DNA from: Stenotrophomonas_A sp035629025
Lineage (GTDB): Bacteria > Pseudomonadota > Gammaproteobacteria > Xanthomonadales > Xanthomonadaceae
Assembly: GCA_035629025.1 (NCBI GenBank)
Contig: DASPIU010000023.1
Span: 62,001 to 126,000, forward strand
DNA length: 64,000 nucleotides
Reading direction: 5' to 3'
Shown here one piece after another: positions 34,305 to 44,679 of this stretch. Every line of letters begins with the position of its first letter. Position 1 is the stretch's first letter. The notes beneath the pieces were generated by a model, which saw nothing but the letters and a program-made list of their open reading frames with translations, was not told the DNA's origin and searched no databases. The translations under genes and the position numbers were made by a program.

Positions 34305-34389
34305 GCGCGCAGCTTACCGGATCGACGAGCCTGGACCGGCAAAGCGCTCGTGCCTTCGCTCCGCTCCATCGCACCGCTATGCTGCGCCG

Positions 34390-34878
34390 ATGGAACAGAC
34401 CGCCGAACCCAGCACCGTCACCGACTCGCCCGCCCCTGCGCGCAGCCTCGTGGTTTGGCGCCTGCTGGCCATGTTCTACGACTTCTGGCCCGTGCTGGCG
34501 TTGTGGATGCTGGTGTCAGCCGCCTTCACCCTGGGCTTCTATCTCGATGGTCACGGCCGCCGCGAGAACATCGCACCCTTCAGTGGCCTGCAGTGGCTGC
34601 TGTGGTTGTGCTGCTGGCTGGTGGCCGGCGTCTACGCCACGGTGAGCTGGCGGCGAGGCGGCCAGACGCTGGGCATGCGCCCGTGGCGGCTGCGGCTGCA
34701 AGGCAGTGCTGGCCAGGCGCCAGGATGGGCGGCACTGTGGCGGCGCTATGCCGTGGGCACCTTGTCGCTGCTGGCTGGCGGACTGGGGTTCTGGTGGGCG
34801 TTGTTCGACCGCGACCGCCTGGCCTGGCACGACCGCCTCAGCGGCACACGGCTGGTGCGTTTGCCGAAGCGTGGGTAG
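34390..34878 (+). CDS. RDD family membrane protein
   Basis: The 162-residue protein has three or four hydrophobic segments (about residues 25-60, 72-92, 117-137) and RDD-family features: an N-terminal RLLAMFYDFWPVLALW with Arg and Asp, and a C-terminal DRDRLAWHDRLSGTRLVRL ending with the conserved WHDR pattern. RDD proteins are inner-membrane proteins, some of which act in ion exchange; the substrate here is unknown. The start at 34390 is taken because upstream codons lie inside the divergent xerD gene. Confidence 0.8.
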   Translation: MEQTAEPSTVTDSPAPARSLVVWRLLAMFYDFWPVLALWMLVSAAFTLGFYLDGHGRRENIAPFSGLQWLLWLCCWLVAGVYATVSWRRGGQTLGMRPWRLRLQGSAGQAPGWAALWRRYAVGTLSLLAGGLGFWWALFDRDRLAWHDRLSGTRLVRLPKRG

Positions 34879-34886
34879 CAGGCCGT

Positions 34887-34919
34887 CGCTGTCGCGGGTA
34901 AAGCCGCTCCTACACAGCG
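34887..34919. repeat. REP-like palindromic element
   Basis: On the minus strand GTAGGAGCGGCTTTACCCGCGA lies inside a short inverted repeat CGCTGT...ACAGCG. This is the GTAGGAGCGGCTT type of REP found in pseudomonads and Xanthomonadaceae. It sits between the convergent RDD and lptG genes. Confidence 0.7.
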
Positions 34920-34957
34920 CGTGTCAGCAGGCAAGGACGACCTGCATCTATTCATTG

Positions 34958-36064
34958 CTAACTGCTGCGGCGCCGGAACAACCAGTGCGACACCAGCATC
35001 ATCACTATCGGTGGCAACGCATAGGCGACGCGATAGTCGAACCTCAGCGCACCGGCCATGCGACCGAAGAACAACTGCAACAGCCAGAAGCCGAGCGCGA
35101 ACAGGATGCCCAGGAACAATCGCTTGCCCATGCCGCCGCTGCGCAATGAGCCGAAGGCGAACGGAATGGCGGCCAGGCACAACGCCAGCACGTTGATCGG
35201 ATAGAACCAGCGGCTCCAGTACTGATCTTCGTAGTCGCGGGCATCGAGGTTGTTGCGGCGGCGGTACTCGATACTGGTATGCAGGTCGGCGGCCGAGAGG
35301 TTGCGCGGCTTGGCCAGGCCAGCCGCCAGCGCCTTCGGGTCGAGCGCCGACTGCCACGGCATTTCCGCCATCTTTTCCCGGGTCACCGAGCGTTCGGCAA
35401 AATGATCTTCGGTCACGTCGCGCAGGATCCAGCCAGCATCGCGATGTTCGGCGGACGCCGCGTGGGTCAGGGTCTGCAGGCGCCCGTTCTCGCCGATCTG
35501 GTACAGACGCACGTCATGCAGCGCCAGCGCCGTGCCGCCGCCCTCGAGCAGCTTCTCCTCGCCGCTCTGTGCATTGAGGAAGGTATTGCCTTCGCGCGCC
35601 CACAGGCCGGCGTAGCGCGCCATGGCCATGTTGCTTTCGTAGCGCGCGCTGGCCTTGAGCACGTCGGCCTGGCTCTGCGCCCATGGGCCCAGGGTTTCGC
35701 CGGTGATCACCATCAGGCCGGTCAGCAGCGCCATGGCCGCGGCGACCGACAGGCTCAGCCGGCGCCGCGACAGCCCCAGCGCGCGCAGCGCGGTCAGCTC
35801 CGAAGTCGCGGCAAGCTGGCCCAGGCCCATCAGCGCACCAATCACCGCGGCGGTCGGGAACAAGGTGTAGGCGCGGCGTGGCACCGAATAGGCCACGTAG
35901 GCAATGGCATGGCCGAAGCTGTAGCTGCCCTCGCCGATGTCCTTGGCCTCGCTGGAAAAAGCGTTGACCACATCGAGGCCGAGCAGCACCGCCCAGGTCA
36001 GCAGCACCGTGCCGATCACGGCGCGGCCGATGTACAGATCATGGATACGCGGAGTAAACCTCAT
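34958..36064 (-). CDS. lptG: LPS export ABC transporter permease LptG
   Basis: LptG pairs with LptF in the LptBFG transporter, which extracts LPS from the inner membrane. The 368-residue protein has the YjgP/YjgQ layout. It starts with membrane helices (IGRAVIGTVLLTWAVLLGLDVVNAF, the segment around GALMGLGQLAA, MALLTGLMVITGET). A periplasmic beta-jellyroll spans about 130-265, and the C-terminal helices include YPINVLALCLAAIPFAFGS. The ATG at 36064 overlaps the lptF stop by 4 bp, which fixes the start. Confidence 0.93.
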   Translation of the reverse strand: MRFTPRIHDLYIGRAVIGTVLLTWAVLLGLDVVNAFSSEAKDIGEGSYSFGHAIAYVAYSVPRRAYTLFPTAAVIGALMGLGQLAATSELTALRALGLSRRRLSLSVAAAMALLTGLMVITGETLGPWAQSQADVLKASARYESNMAMARYAGLWAREGNTFLNAQSGEEKLLEGGGTALALHDVRLYQIGENGRLQTLTHAASAEHRDAGWILRDVTEDHFAERSVTREKMAEMPWQSALDPKALAAGLAKPRNLSAADLHTSIEYRRRNNLDARDYEDQYWSRWFYPINVLALCLAAIPFAFGSLRSGGMGKRLFLGILFALGFWLLQLFFGRMAGALRFDYRVAYALPPIVMMLVSHWLFRRRSS

Positions 36065-37146
36065 GCCGCCGCCCTCCGCGGCCGCGACAAGCGGCCGTCG
36101 CGCACGTACACCCACACCGCCACCAGCAGCAGCGGCACCAGCAACCACCACAGACCCAGTGCCGCCGGAGTGCGCCCGGCCGAGATCCACTGCGTGCCGA
36201 CAATCATCAGGTTGGTACCCACCAGGTAGCCAAGGAAGGCCAGCATGATGCGGCCGTAGCGCTGCTGCCGCGGCGAGCTGCGCGACAGCGGCAAGGCCAG
36301 CAGCGCGAAGGCCAGGGCCAGCAACGGCGGGGCGATGCGCCAGTGCAGCTGCGCGCGGGCGGCCAGGCGATCGTCGCCGAGCAGGCGCGAGGTGGACATC
36401 ACTTCCGGGTCATTCTCGTCATGCACCTGCGCGCGGTCCGGCAGAGCGACTTCGTTGCGCCCAAAGCGCAGCAACCGGTAGTCCAGGCCTTCGCCCTTGG
36501 CCGGGCCCTCCACGCGGTAGCCATTCTCCAGGCGCAGGAAGCGATCCTTCTTGCCCTCGAAGAACACCGAGCCGGTGTTGGCCGTGGCCACGTCAACGCG
36601 CTCGTCGGTCTGCCGCTGCATGAATATCTGGCCGAAGCGGGTGCCATCGGCGGAGACACTGGACAGGTAGACCACGCCACCGCCGGACAGCGGGGTGAAG
36701 CGCCCGGCCTCCAGACCGGCGATGACCACGCTGCGGTTGGCTTCTTCCAGCATCTTGTCGGCGGTGCGGGTGGCCAGGGGCCCCAGCCACAGGGAGCAGG
36801 CACCGATCAGGATCACCACCGGCGCGGCCAGCAGCATGATCGGCCGCAGCAGGCGCCCCGGGCCCACGCCGATGGCGGTGATGACGGCCATTTCCGAATC
36901 CCGGTACAGCCGGCCCAGGGCCAGCAGCAGGCCCAGCATCAACGCCAGGGGCAGGATCAGCGGCAGGTAGGCGACGAATTGCAGGGCCAGCTGCGGCAGC
37001 AGCAGGCGGGCCGGAACACGGCCGTCGGCGATATTCCCGAGCACATCCACCAGCACCGCGCCGACGCTGACCACCAGCAGCACGATCAGGGTCGCCAGGA
37101 AGCTCTGGGTGAAGTCCCGCAGCAGATAACGGTCGAGCTTCGGCAT
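36061..37146 (-). CDS. lptF: LPS export ABC transporter permease LptF
   Basis: The 361-residue partner of LptG. It begins MPKLDRYLLRDFTQSFLATLIVLL, the standard LptF start, with six membrane helices around a periplasmic jellyroll (about residues 135-260, including GGGVVYLSSVSADGTRFGQIFMQ). AIGVGPGRLLRPIMLLA is the coupling-helix region facing LptB. It is divergent from pepA, from which it is separated by 108 bp, as in many gammaproteobacteria. Confidence 0.95.
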   Translation of the reverse strand: MPKLDRYLLRDFTQSFLATLIVLLVVSVGAVLVDVLGNIADGRVPARLLLPQLALQFVAYLPLILPLALMLGLLLALGRLYRDSEMAVITAIGVGPGRLLRPIMLLAAPVVILIGACSLWLGPLATRTADKMLEEANRSVVIAGLEAGRFTPLSGGGVVYLSSVSADGTRFGQIFMQRQTDERVDVATANTGSVFFEGKKDRFLRLENGYRVEGPAKGEGLDYRLLRFGRNEVALPDRAQVHDENDPEVMSTSRLLGDDRLAARAQLHWRIAPPLLALAFALLALPLSRSSPRQQRYGRIMLAFLGYLVGTNLMIVGTQWISAGRTPAALGLWWLLVPLLLVAVWVYVRDGRLSRPRRAAA

Positions 37147-37254
37147 AGGTGTGGGGCTTGCTAAACTCTCGGATTCGTTCGCGGCGCCGCCAGCCTAACC
37201 CGGGCCGGCGTAAACAGTCCGCGATTGTACGGACTTGCCCACGGAATCTGCTCA

Positions 37255-38733
<1,479 letters not shown>

Positions 38734-38742
<9 letters not shown>

Positions 38743-38826
38743 GAATCGGGACTGGGGAATGGTGAAAGCCTTCCCCAGTCCGGTACCTGGCGCTCTTTCC
38801 ATTCCCCACTCCCCATTCCCGATTCC
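38734..38826. repeat. GGGAATC-rich inverted repeat between pepA and holC
   Basis: GGACTGGGGAA (38749-38759) pairs perfectly with TTCCCCAGTCC (38771-38781). Outside this, GAGAATCGGG pairs with CCCGATTCCC near 38817-38826. The nested hairpin fills the pepA-holC gap almost entirely and may serve as a terminator or mRNA-stability element. Confidence 0.7.
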
Positions 38827-38832
38827 CTCCCA

Positions 38833-39258
38833 ATGCCTCGCGCCGACTTCTATCTGATCGCCAAGCCGCGGTTCCTCAACGAGCCGTTGAAGCTGGTCTG
38901 CGAGCTGGCGCGCAAGGCCAACGACGCCAACATGACGCTGCTGATCCTGGCCCGCGACCAGGCGCAGGCCGAGGAGCTGGATGACCTGCTGTGGTCGTTC
39001 GATCCCGACGCCTATGTGCCGCACCAGATCGCCGGCGGCGACGAGGACGAGGACGAGGCGCCGGTACTGATCGCCACGCCCGACATGGACGTGCCCGCGC
39101 GGCCACTGGTGCTCAACCTGCGCGACGAATGCTTCCTCGGCGCCTGCGAACGCATCCTGGAAGTCGTGCCCGCCGACCCGGCCGCGCGCGAACCCCTGCG
39201 CGAACGCTGGAAGCAGTACAAGGCCCTGGGCCTGGAACTGACCAAGCACGATATGTAG
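38833..39258 (+). CDS. holC: DNA polymerase III chi subunit
   Basis: The 141-residue protein is HolC, which links the clamp loader to SSB. It begins MPRADFYLIAKPRFLNEPLKLVCEL and shows DDLLWSFDPDAYVPHQIAG, VLIATPDMDVP, LNLRDECF and a C-terminal ERWKQYKALGLELTKHDM, all typical of chi. It lies between pepA and valS, the usual gammaproteobacterial order. Its likely partner psi is encoded at 46427-46876. Confidence 0.95.
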   Translation: MPRADFYLIAKPRFLNEPLKLVCELARKANDANMTLLILARDQAQAEELDDLLWSFDPDAYVPHQIAGGDEDEDEAPVLIATPDMDVPARPLVLNLRDECFLGACERILEVVPADPAAREPLRERWKQYKALGLELTKHDM

Positions 39259-39263
39259 GGGCC

Positions 39264-39371
39264 GGGAATGGGGAATCGGGAATGGGGAATCGGAAAAGCC
39301 GCCCCCACTCCTCCCCTTCCCGTGCCAGCGATGCCGCTCTGCCCATTCCCTATTCCCCATTCCCGATTCCC
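39264..39371. repeat. GGGAATC-rich inverted repeat between holC and valS
   Basis: Two GGGAATGGGGAATCGG units (39264-39293) face complementary units at 39344-39371, separated by about 50 bp. This second copy of the pepA-holC element type occupies nearly the whole holC-valS gap and could fold into a long hairpin. Confidence 0.75.
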
Positions 39372-39379
39372 AGCTCCCA

Positions 39380-42208
39380 ATGACCTCCCTCGTCTCCAGC
39401 TACGATCCCAAGTCCTTTGAAGCACGCCTGTACGACGGGTGGGAGAAGGCCGGCCATTTCAAGCCGTCCGGCCAGGGCGAGCCGTACACCATCCTGTTGC
39501 CGCCACCGAACGTGACCGGTACGCTGCACATGGGCCATGCGTTCCAGCAGACGCTGATGGATGCGTTGGTGCGCTATCACCGCATGCGCGGCTACGACAC
39601 GCTGTGGCAGGTCGGCACCGACCACGCCGGCATCGCCACCGAGATGGTGGTCAGCCGCAACCTCGCCCAGGAAGGCAAGGGCGAGAGCCGGGATTCACTG
39701 GGCCGCGAGGGATTCATCGCCAAGGTGTGGGAGTGGAAGCAGCAGTCCGGCGACACCATCGAGCGGCAGATGCGCCGCCTGGGCACTTCGGCGGACTGGT
39801 CGCGCAGCACCTTCACCATGGACCCGCAGCCCTCGGCCGCGGTGACCGAAGCGTTCGTGCGCTGGCATGAGCAGGGCCTGATCTATCGCGGCCAGCGCCT
39901 GGTCAACTGGGACCCGGTGCTGAAGACGGCGATCTCCGACCTGGAAGTGGAGAACGTCGAGGAAGACGGCTTCCTCTGGTCCATCCGCTATGCGCTGGAC
40001 GAGGGCGCCACCTACGAGCACAGCGAACGCGACGCCGACGGCAACGAAGTGCTGCGCGAGACCCGCAACTATCTCGTCGTGGCTACCACCCGCCCGGAAA
40101 CGCTGCTGGGCGATACCGCGGTGATGGTGCACCCGGAAGACGAGCGCTACGCGCACCTGATCGGCAAGACCGTGACCCTGCCGCTGACCGGGCGCCGCGT
40201 GCCGGTGATCGGCGATGCCTACGTGGACCGCGAGTTCGGTACCGGCGTGGTCAAGGTCACCCCGGCGCACGACTTCAACGACTACCAGGTCGGCCTGCGC
40301 CACAGCCTGCCGCTGATCAACCTGTTCACCGCCACCGCCGCGCTCAACGACAATGCGCCGGAGCGTTACCGCGGGCTGGATCGCTACGAAGCGCGCAAGC
40401 AGGTGCTGGCCGAGCTGGAGGAACAGGGTCTGCTGGTCGAGGCCCGGCCGCACAAGCTGCAGGTGCCGCGCGGCGACCGCACCGGCCAGGTGGTCGAGCC
40501 CTATCTCACCGACCAGTGGTTCGTGAAGATGGACGAGCTGGCCCGTCGTGGGCTGGAACTCGTTGAATCCGGCCAGATCCAGTTCGTTCCGCCGAACTGG
40601 ATCAACACCTACCGCCACTGGATGGAGAACATCCAGGACTGGTGCATCAGCCGCCAGCTGTGGTGGGGACATCGCATCCCGGCCTGGTTCGACGCGCAGG
40701 GCAACTGCTACGTCGGCCGCGACGAGGCCGAGGCGCGGGCCAAGGCTGGCCTGGGCGCGGACGTTGCGCTCACCCAGGACAACGACGTGCTGGAGACCTG
40801 GTTCTCCTCGCAGCTGTGGCCGTTCTCCACGCTGGGCTGGCCGGATGCCGCGGCGATGGCCGAACGCGGCTTCGAGCGCTACCTGCCGTCCTCGGTGCTG
40901 GTCACCGGCTTTGACATCATCTTCTTCTGGGTGGCGCGGATGATCATGGCCACCGACAGCTTCACCGGCAAGGTGCCGTTCCGCGACGTGTACATCACCG
41001 GCCTGATCCGCGACAAGGACGGGCAGAAGATGTCCAAGTCCAAGGGCAACGTGCTCGACCCGCTCGACATCATCGACGGCATCAGCATGGAAGACCTGGT
41101 CAGCAAGCGCACCAGCGGGCTGATGCAGCCGCGCATGGCCGAGAAGATCGAGAAGGCCACGCGCAAGGAGTTTCCGGACGGCATCATCGCGCACGGCGCC
41201 GACGCACTGCGCTTCACCATCGCAGCACTCGCCAACCACGGCCGCGACATCAAGTTCGACCTGGGCCGCGCCGAAGGCTACAAGAACTTCTGCAACAAGC
41301 TCTGGAACGCCAGCCGCTTCGTGCTGATGAACACCGAAGGCGCGCAGTTCCAGGGCGTGCCGCAGCCGGTCACCGATGCCGAGCGCTGGATTCTGTCGCG
41401 CCTGGCCAGCGTCAGCGCGCAGGCGCAGACCCACTTCGCCGACTACCGCTTCGACCTGCTGGCGCAGGCCTTGTACGAATTTGTCTGGAACGAGTTCTGC
41501 GACTGGTTCGTGGAGCTCGCCAAGCCGGCGCTCAATGGCGAGGATGCGGCGGCTGCCGACAGCACCCGCCACACCCTGTTGTACGTGCTGGAGCAGCTGC
41601 TGCGCCTGCTGCACCCGTTGACGCCGTTCGTCACCGAGGAGCTGTGGCAGCAGGTCGCGCCGCGCCTGGGCATCGCCGCGGGCACGCTGTCGTTGCAGCC
41701 CTACCCGGTGCCGGCGGACTTCGCCGCCCGGGATTTCGCCGCCGCCGAGGCGGACGTTGAATGGCTCAAGGCCATGGTCTCGGCGCTGCGCCGCGTGCGC
41801 AGCGAGCTCAACGTGCCGCCATCCAGGCACGTGCGCCTGCTGTTGCAGGGCGGCCAGCCCGCGGACCGTGCACGCGTGGAGCGCTTTGCCGCGCCCCTGG
41901 CCTTCCTGCTGCGCCTGGAGGCCATCGAATGGCTGCAGGCCGACCAGGAGCCGCCGGCTGCCGCCGCGGCCATCGTCGGTGAACTGCGCCTGCTGGTGCC
42001 CTTGCAGGGCCTGGTCGACCTCGACGCCGAACGCGCGCGGCTGGACAAGGAAATCGCCCGCGTCAGCGCCGAGAAGGACAAGAGCGAAGCCAAGCTAGCC
42101 AAGTTCACCGACAAGGTGCCGGCCGCGGTGGTCGAGCAGGAGCGTGCGCGACTGGTCGACTGGAGCGCGCAGCTCGACGGCCTGCGCAGCCAGCGCAACA
42201 AGCTCTGA
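39380..42208 (+). CDS. valS: Valyl-tRNA synthetase
   Basis: This class I synthetase of 942 residues charges tRNA-Val. It has HIGH-type HMGH (50-53), the editing domain in the middle (VVATTRPETLLGDTAVMVHPED, the CP1 region), the KMSKS loop at 550-554 and a C-terminal anticodon-binding domain. It ends in the coiled-coil arm (LDAERARLDKEIARVSAEKDKSEAKLAKF) characteristic of ValRS. It is downstream of holC. Confidence 0.97.
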   Translation: MTSLVSSYDPKSFEARLYDGWEKAGHFKPSGQGEPYTILLPPPNVTGTLHMGHAFQQTLMDALVRYHRMRGYDTLWQVGTDHAGIATEMVVSRNLAQEGKGESRDSLGREGFIAKVWEWKQQSGDTIERQMRRLGTSADWSRSTFTMDPQPSAAVTEAFVRWHEQGLIYRGQRLVNWDPVLKTAISDLEVENVEEDGFLWSIRYALDEGATYEHSERDADGNEVLRETRNYLVVATTRPETLLGDTAVMVHPEDERYAHLIGKTVTLPLTGRRVPVIGDAYVDREFGTGVVKVTPAHDFNDYQVGLRHSLPLINLFTATAALNDNAPERYRGLDRYEARKQVLAELEEQGLLVEARPHKLQVPRGDRTGQVVEPYLTDQWFVKMDELARRGLELVESGQIQFVPPNWINTYRHWMENIQDWCISRQLWWGHRIPAWFDAQGNCYVGRDEAEARAKAGLGADVALTQDNDVLETWFSSQLWPFSTLGWPDAAAMAERGFERYLPSSVLVTGFDIIFFWVARMIMATDSFTGKVPFRDVYITGLIRDKDGQKMSKSKGNVLDPLDIIDGISMEDLVSKRTSGLMQPRMAEKIEKATRKEFPDGIIAHGADALRFTIAALANHGRDIKFDLGRAEGYKNFCNKLWNASRFVLMNTEGAQFQGVPQPVTDAERWILSRLASVSAQAQTHFADYRFDLLAQALYEFVWNEFCDWFVELAKPALNGEDAAAADSTRHTLLYVLEQLLRLLHPLTPFVTEELWQQVAPRLGIAAGTLSLQPYPVPADFAARDFAAAEADVEWLKAMVSALRRVRSELNVPPSRHVRLLLQGGQPADRARVERFAAPLAFLLRLEAIEWLQADQEPPAAAAAIVGELRLLVPLQGLVDLDAERARLDKEIARVSAEKDKSEAKLAKFTDKVPAAVVEQERARLVDWSAQLDGLRSQRNKL

Positions 42209-42263
42209 CTGACCCGGGGCGCCGCTGGCAACAGCGGCGCCTCATTGATTTGCCTGCCGCGCG

Positions 42264-43085
42264 ATGTCGCCAACGATCTTCCTGCTGGTGTTGCTGGCCG
42301 CGCTGTTGCATGCGGGCTGGAATGCCATCGTCAAACGCGGCGCCGACAAGTTCCTCGGCACGGTCCTGGTCACCGGCAGCGCCGCGCTGGTCTCTGCATT
42401 GGTGTTGCCCTGGCTCCCGGTTCCGGCCGCGCAGAGCTGGCCCTGGCTGGCGGCGTCGGTACTGCTTCAGTCCGGTTATTACGCGCTGATCGCGCACTGC
42501 TATCGCACCACCGACATGAGCCTGGCGTATCCACTGATGCGCGGCTGCGCGCCCATCCTGGTGGCGGTGGCGGGGCTTGCCTTCGGCGAACACCTGCCCG
42601 CCGCGGCCTGGCTCGGTGTGGCGCTGGTGAGCGCAGGCATTCTGTGCATGACCCGGGGCGCGCGCCTGCGCCAGATGCGGTTGCCCTCGCTGATCGCTGC
42701 CACCATCGCCGTGTACACGCTGGTGGACGCGCACGGTGCGCGTGCGTCAGGCAGCCCGGTGGCCTACACCTTGTGGCTGTTCCTGCTGTCCGGCCTGCCA
42801 CTGCCCTGCTGGGCACTGTGGCAGCGCCGCGCGCAGACCCTGGCCTACGCACGCGCGCACTGGCGCCTGGGTCTGGTGGGCGGGCTGGGCACCACCGCGT
42901 CCTATGCGATCGCACTGTGGGCGATGACGCGGGCGCCGGTGGCGATGATCGCGGCCCTGCGCGAAACCTCGATCCTGTTCGCCCTGTTGATTTCCGCACT
43001 GCTGCTGCGCGAGCACGTGCCACGCGTGCGCTGGTTCGCCGCGGCCCTGATCGTGGCCGGTGCAGTGGCATTGCGACTTGCCTGA
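42264..43085 (+). CDS. EamA/DMT family transporter
   Basis: The 273-residue protein has about ten hydrophobic segments arranged as two EamA repeats. The first starts at IFLLVLLAALLHAGWNAIVKRG and ends at GEHLPAAAWLGVALVSAGILCM; the second ends at LREHVPRVRWFAAALIVAGAVAL. The repeated GE/REH-x3-x-W-GVAL-x3-G pattern is the DMT hallmark. The substrate cannot be predicted; members export amino acids, amines or metabolites. It follows valS closely. Confidence 0.85.
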   Translation: MSPTIFLLVLLAALLHAGWNAIVKRGADKFLGTVLVTGSAALVSALVLPWLPVPAAQSWPWLAASVLLQSGYYALIAHCYRTTDMSLAYPLMRGCAPILVAVAGLAFGEHLPAAAWLGVALVSAGILCMTRGARLRQMRLPSLIAATIAVYTLVDAHGARASGSPVAYTLWLFLLSGLPLPCWALWQRRAQTLAYARAHWRLGLVGGLGTTASYAIALWAMTRAPVAMIAALRETSILFALLISALLLREHVPRVRWFAAALIVAGAVALRLA

Positions 43086-43148
43086 GTGACGTGACCACTG
43101 ATGTGGACACACACATGCGCCACGCGCAGCTTCCGTATGACTTTTCTA

Positions 43149-43234
43149 ATCCATAGTGCGAAAGCTGTTGACTGATCCCGCAATTGCATTGCGCCCGCGC
43201 CTGCAGAATTGAGAATCGCTCTCATCCATAGTGC
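43149..43234 (+). promoter_or_regulatory. Pair of ATCCATAGTGC direct repeats upstream of the flavinylation operon
   Basis: ATCCATAGTGC occurs at 43149-43159 and again at 43224-43234, 75 bp apart, with the preceding bases also nearly the same (TCTA and TCTC). The downstream copy abuts the putative Fur box. This may be a second regulator's site or a duplicated promoter segment. Confidence 0.4.
43210..43224 (+). promoter_or_regulatory. Putative Fur box
   Basis: TGAGAATCGCTCTCA has perfect 5-bp arms (TGAGA/TCTCA) and is close to the TGAGAATNATTCTCA type of Fur box seen in Xanthomonas. It lies 26 bp before the DUF6662-like ATG and overlaps GAGAAT, a possible -10. Confidence 0.6.
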
Positions 43235-43250
43235 AAGGGTGGGATCACAG

Positions 43251-44141
43251 ATGAGGACAGCAAAGACAGTTGCATGCCTGTTTGCATTGGCCTGGGCGGC
43301 GCCCGCATTCGCCGACGAAGCGCTGCTGGGTTACCTGCGCGGCGCCGAGGTGTTGCCCAAGGGCACTTCCGAGCTCTACACCAAGTGGACCTCGCTGCGG
43401 GACAAGGGCATGGGCAGCTATCAGGCCTACGACGGCACCCTCGATTACGAGTACGGCGTCACCGACAAGTTCAGTGCGGTGGCCGGACTGGAAATGCTCA
43501 GCATCGACAGCAAGGGCTTGCTGATCGAGGCTTACGTGCCAAAGGACCGCAACCTCAGCCTGCGCCCCTCCGGCTTCACTGTCGCCGGCAAGTACAACTT
43601 CCTGCAGCCGGCGCTGGCGCCGATCGGCCTGGCCGCGCGCGTGGAGATGGGCTACGGCTGGATCGACAAGTTCTCCGGCCAGCGCAAGGACACGCTGTGG
43701 ACGCGCCTGGACCTGCTGGCACAGAAGTATTTCCTGGACGGGCGGGTGTCGTGGATCAGCAACCTCGGGATGGAAGCGGCCTATGCCTACCGCGCGGCGG
43801 TCAAGGGCATACCCGAGGGGTTCGACTGGCCGGTCAACGCGGAGATGGAAATCGAACTGCTGCTCGGCACCGGCGTGTCCTACCGCTTCGCGCCGAACTG
43901 GTCGGCGGGCGTGGAAGCGTTGTACGAAACCGAGTTTGAAACCCAGGTCAACCAGGAGCGCTGGTCGTTCATGGCCGGTCCGACGCTGCACTACGGCGGC
44001 AAGAAATGGTGGGCCACCTTTACCTACCTGCCGCAGTGGCGTGGCGGTGGCCTGAAGTATGCCGGCCAGACCAACACCCGCTTGCACCTGATCGAGAAGA
44101 CCAAGCACGAAGCCCGCCTGTGGGTGGGCCTCAACTTCTGA
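43251..44141 (+). CDS. DUF6662-like outer-membrane beta-barrel protein
   Basis: The 296-residue protein has a signal peptide (to AAPAFA, about residue 19). Then comes a pattern of alternating hydrophobic and polar residues with aromatic girdles, ending in Phe (WVGLNF), as expected of an outer-membrane beta-barrel. The mature start EALLGYLRGAEVLPKGTSELY and the EYGVTDKFSAVAGL block match what I recall of the DUF6662 family. The start at 43251 is preceded by GGGA and keeps the signal peptide compact; an ATG at 43209 is less likely. It is the first gene behind a putative Fur box, so it is probably iron-regulated. Function unknown; it may pass a substrate to the flavoprotein encoded next. Confidence 0.65.
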   Translation: MRTAKTVACLFALAWAAPAFADEALLGYLRGAEVLPKGTSELYTKWTSLRDKGMGSYQAYDGTLDYEYGVTDKFSAVAGLEMLSIDSKGLLIEAYVPKDRNLSLRPSGFTVAGKYNFLQPALAPIGLAARVEMGYGWIDKFSGQRKDTLWTRLDLLAQKYFLDGRVSWISNLGMEAAYAYRAAVKGIPEGFDWPVNAEMEIELLLGTGVSYRFAPNWSAGVEALYETEFETQVNQERWSFMAGPTLHYGGKKWWATFTYLPQWRGGGLKYAGQTNTRLHLIEKTKHEARLWVGLNF

Positions 44142-44151
44142 GGGCCGTGTC

Positions 44152-44679
44152 GTGGACCCACGTCATCTGAGCTGGTTCACCGGAGCTGTCGCGTGCATTG
44201 CCGCGCCAGCGTTCGCAACCACGTACTTCAGCGTCGAGGAGGCGCAGCAGGTGTTGTTCCCGCAACAGGTGCTGATCGCCGCCAACGCCACCCTGGCCGA
44301 TGCGCAGGCACGCAGCGTGGAGGCCGCCAGTGGGGTGCGGGTGCGCGAGCGCAACGTGCAACGCTGGCGCGCCGCCGACGGCGGCTGGTTCTATCTGGAC
44401 CAGGTGATCGGCAAGCACGAGTACATCACCTACGCGCTGGCGCTGGATGCCACCGGCGCGGTCCGCGGCCTGGAGATACTGCGCTACAACGAGAGCTACG
44501 GGCAGCAGGTACGCAATCCGCAGTGGCGCGCGCAGTTCACCGCCAAGCGCAATGGCGACACGGTGCGGCTGGCCAAGGACATCGTCAATCTGTCCGGGGC
44601 AACGCTGTCGTGCCGCAATCTGACCGACGGCGTTCGCCGCCTGCTCGCCACCCACGCCGTGCTTGCTGCCGGTGGCTGA
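44152..44679 (+). CDS. Periplasmic FMN-binding-domain protein with a flavinylation motif
   Basis: The 175-residue protein starts at GTG (44152), 10 bp after the upstream stop, with GAGGG before it. It has a signal peptide ending AAPAFA (about residue 22) and a short domain like the FMN-binding region of NqrC and RnfG. It carries SGAT (148-151), where ApbE should attach FMN through a phosphoester to Thr151. The upstream Asp usual at three residues before the Ser is replaced by Val (an Asp is at -5). The signal peptide suggests a soluble or loosely anchored electron carrier in the periplasm. The ApbE gene overlaps its end. Confidence 0.8.
   Translation: MDPRHLSWFTGAVACIAAPAFATTYFSVEEAQQVLFPQQVLIAANATLADAQARSVEAASGVRVRERNVQRWRAADGGWFYLDQVIGKHEYITYALALDATGAVRGLEILRYNESYGQQVRNPQWRAQFTAKRNGDTVRLAKDIVNLSGATLSCRNLTDGVRRLLATHAVLAAGG

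Noticed and set aside
39695..41830. 711-codon open frame on the minus strand
   Set aside because: It is antisense to valS and shows only Arg/Val/Gly-rich low-complexity sequence.
43167..43196. TTGACT as the -35 of a sigma-70 promoter for the flavin operon
   Set aside because: No matching -10 lies 16-18 bp downstream, so it was not listed.
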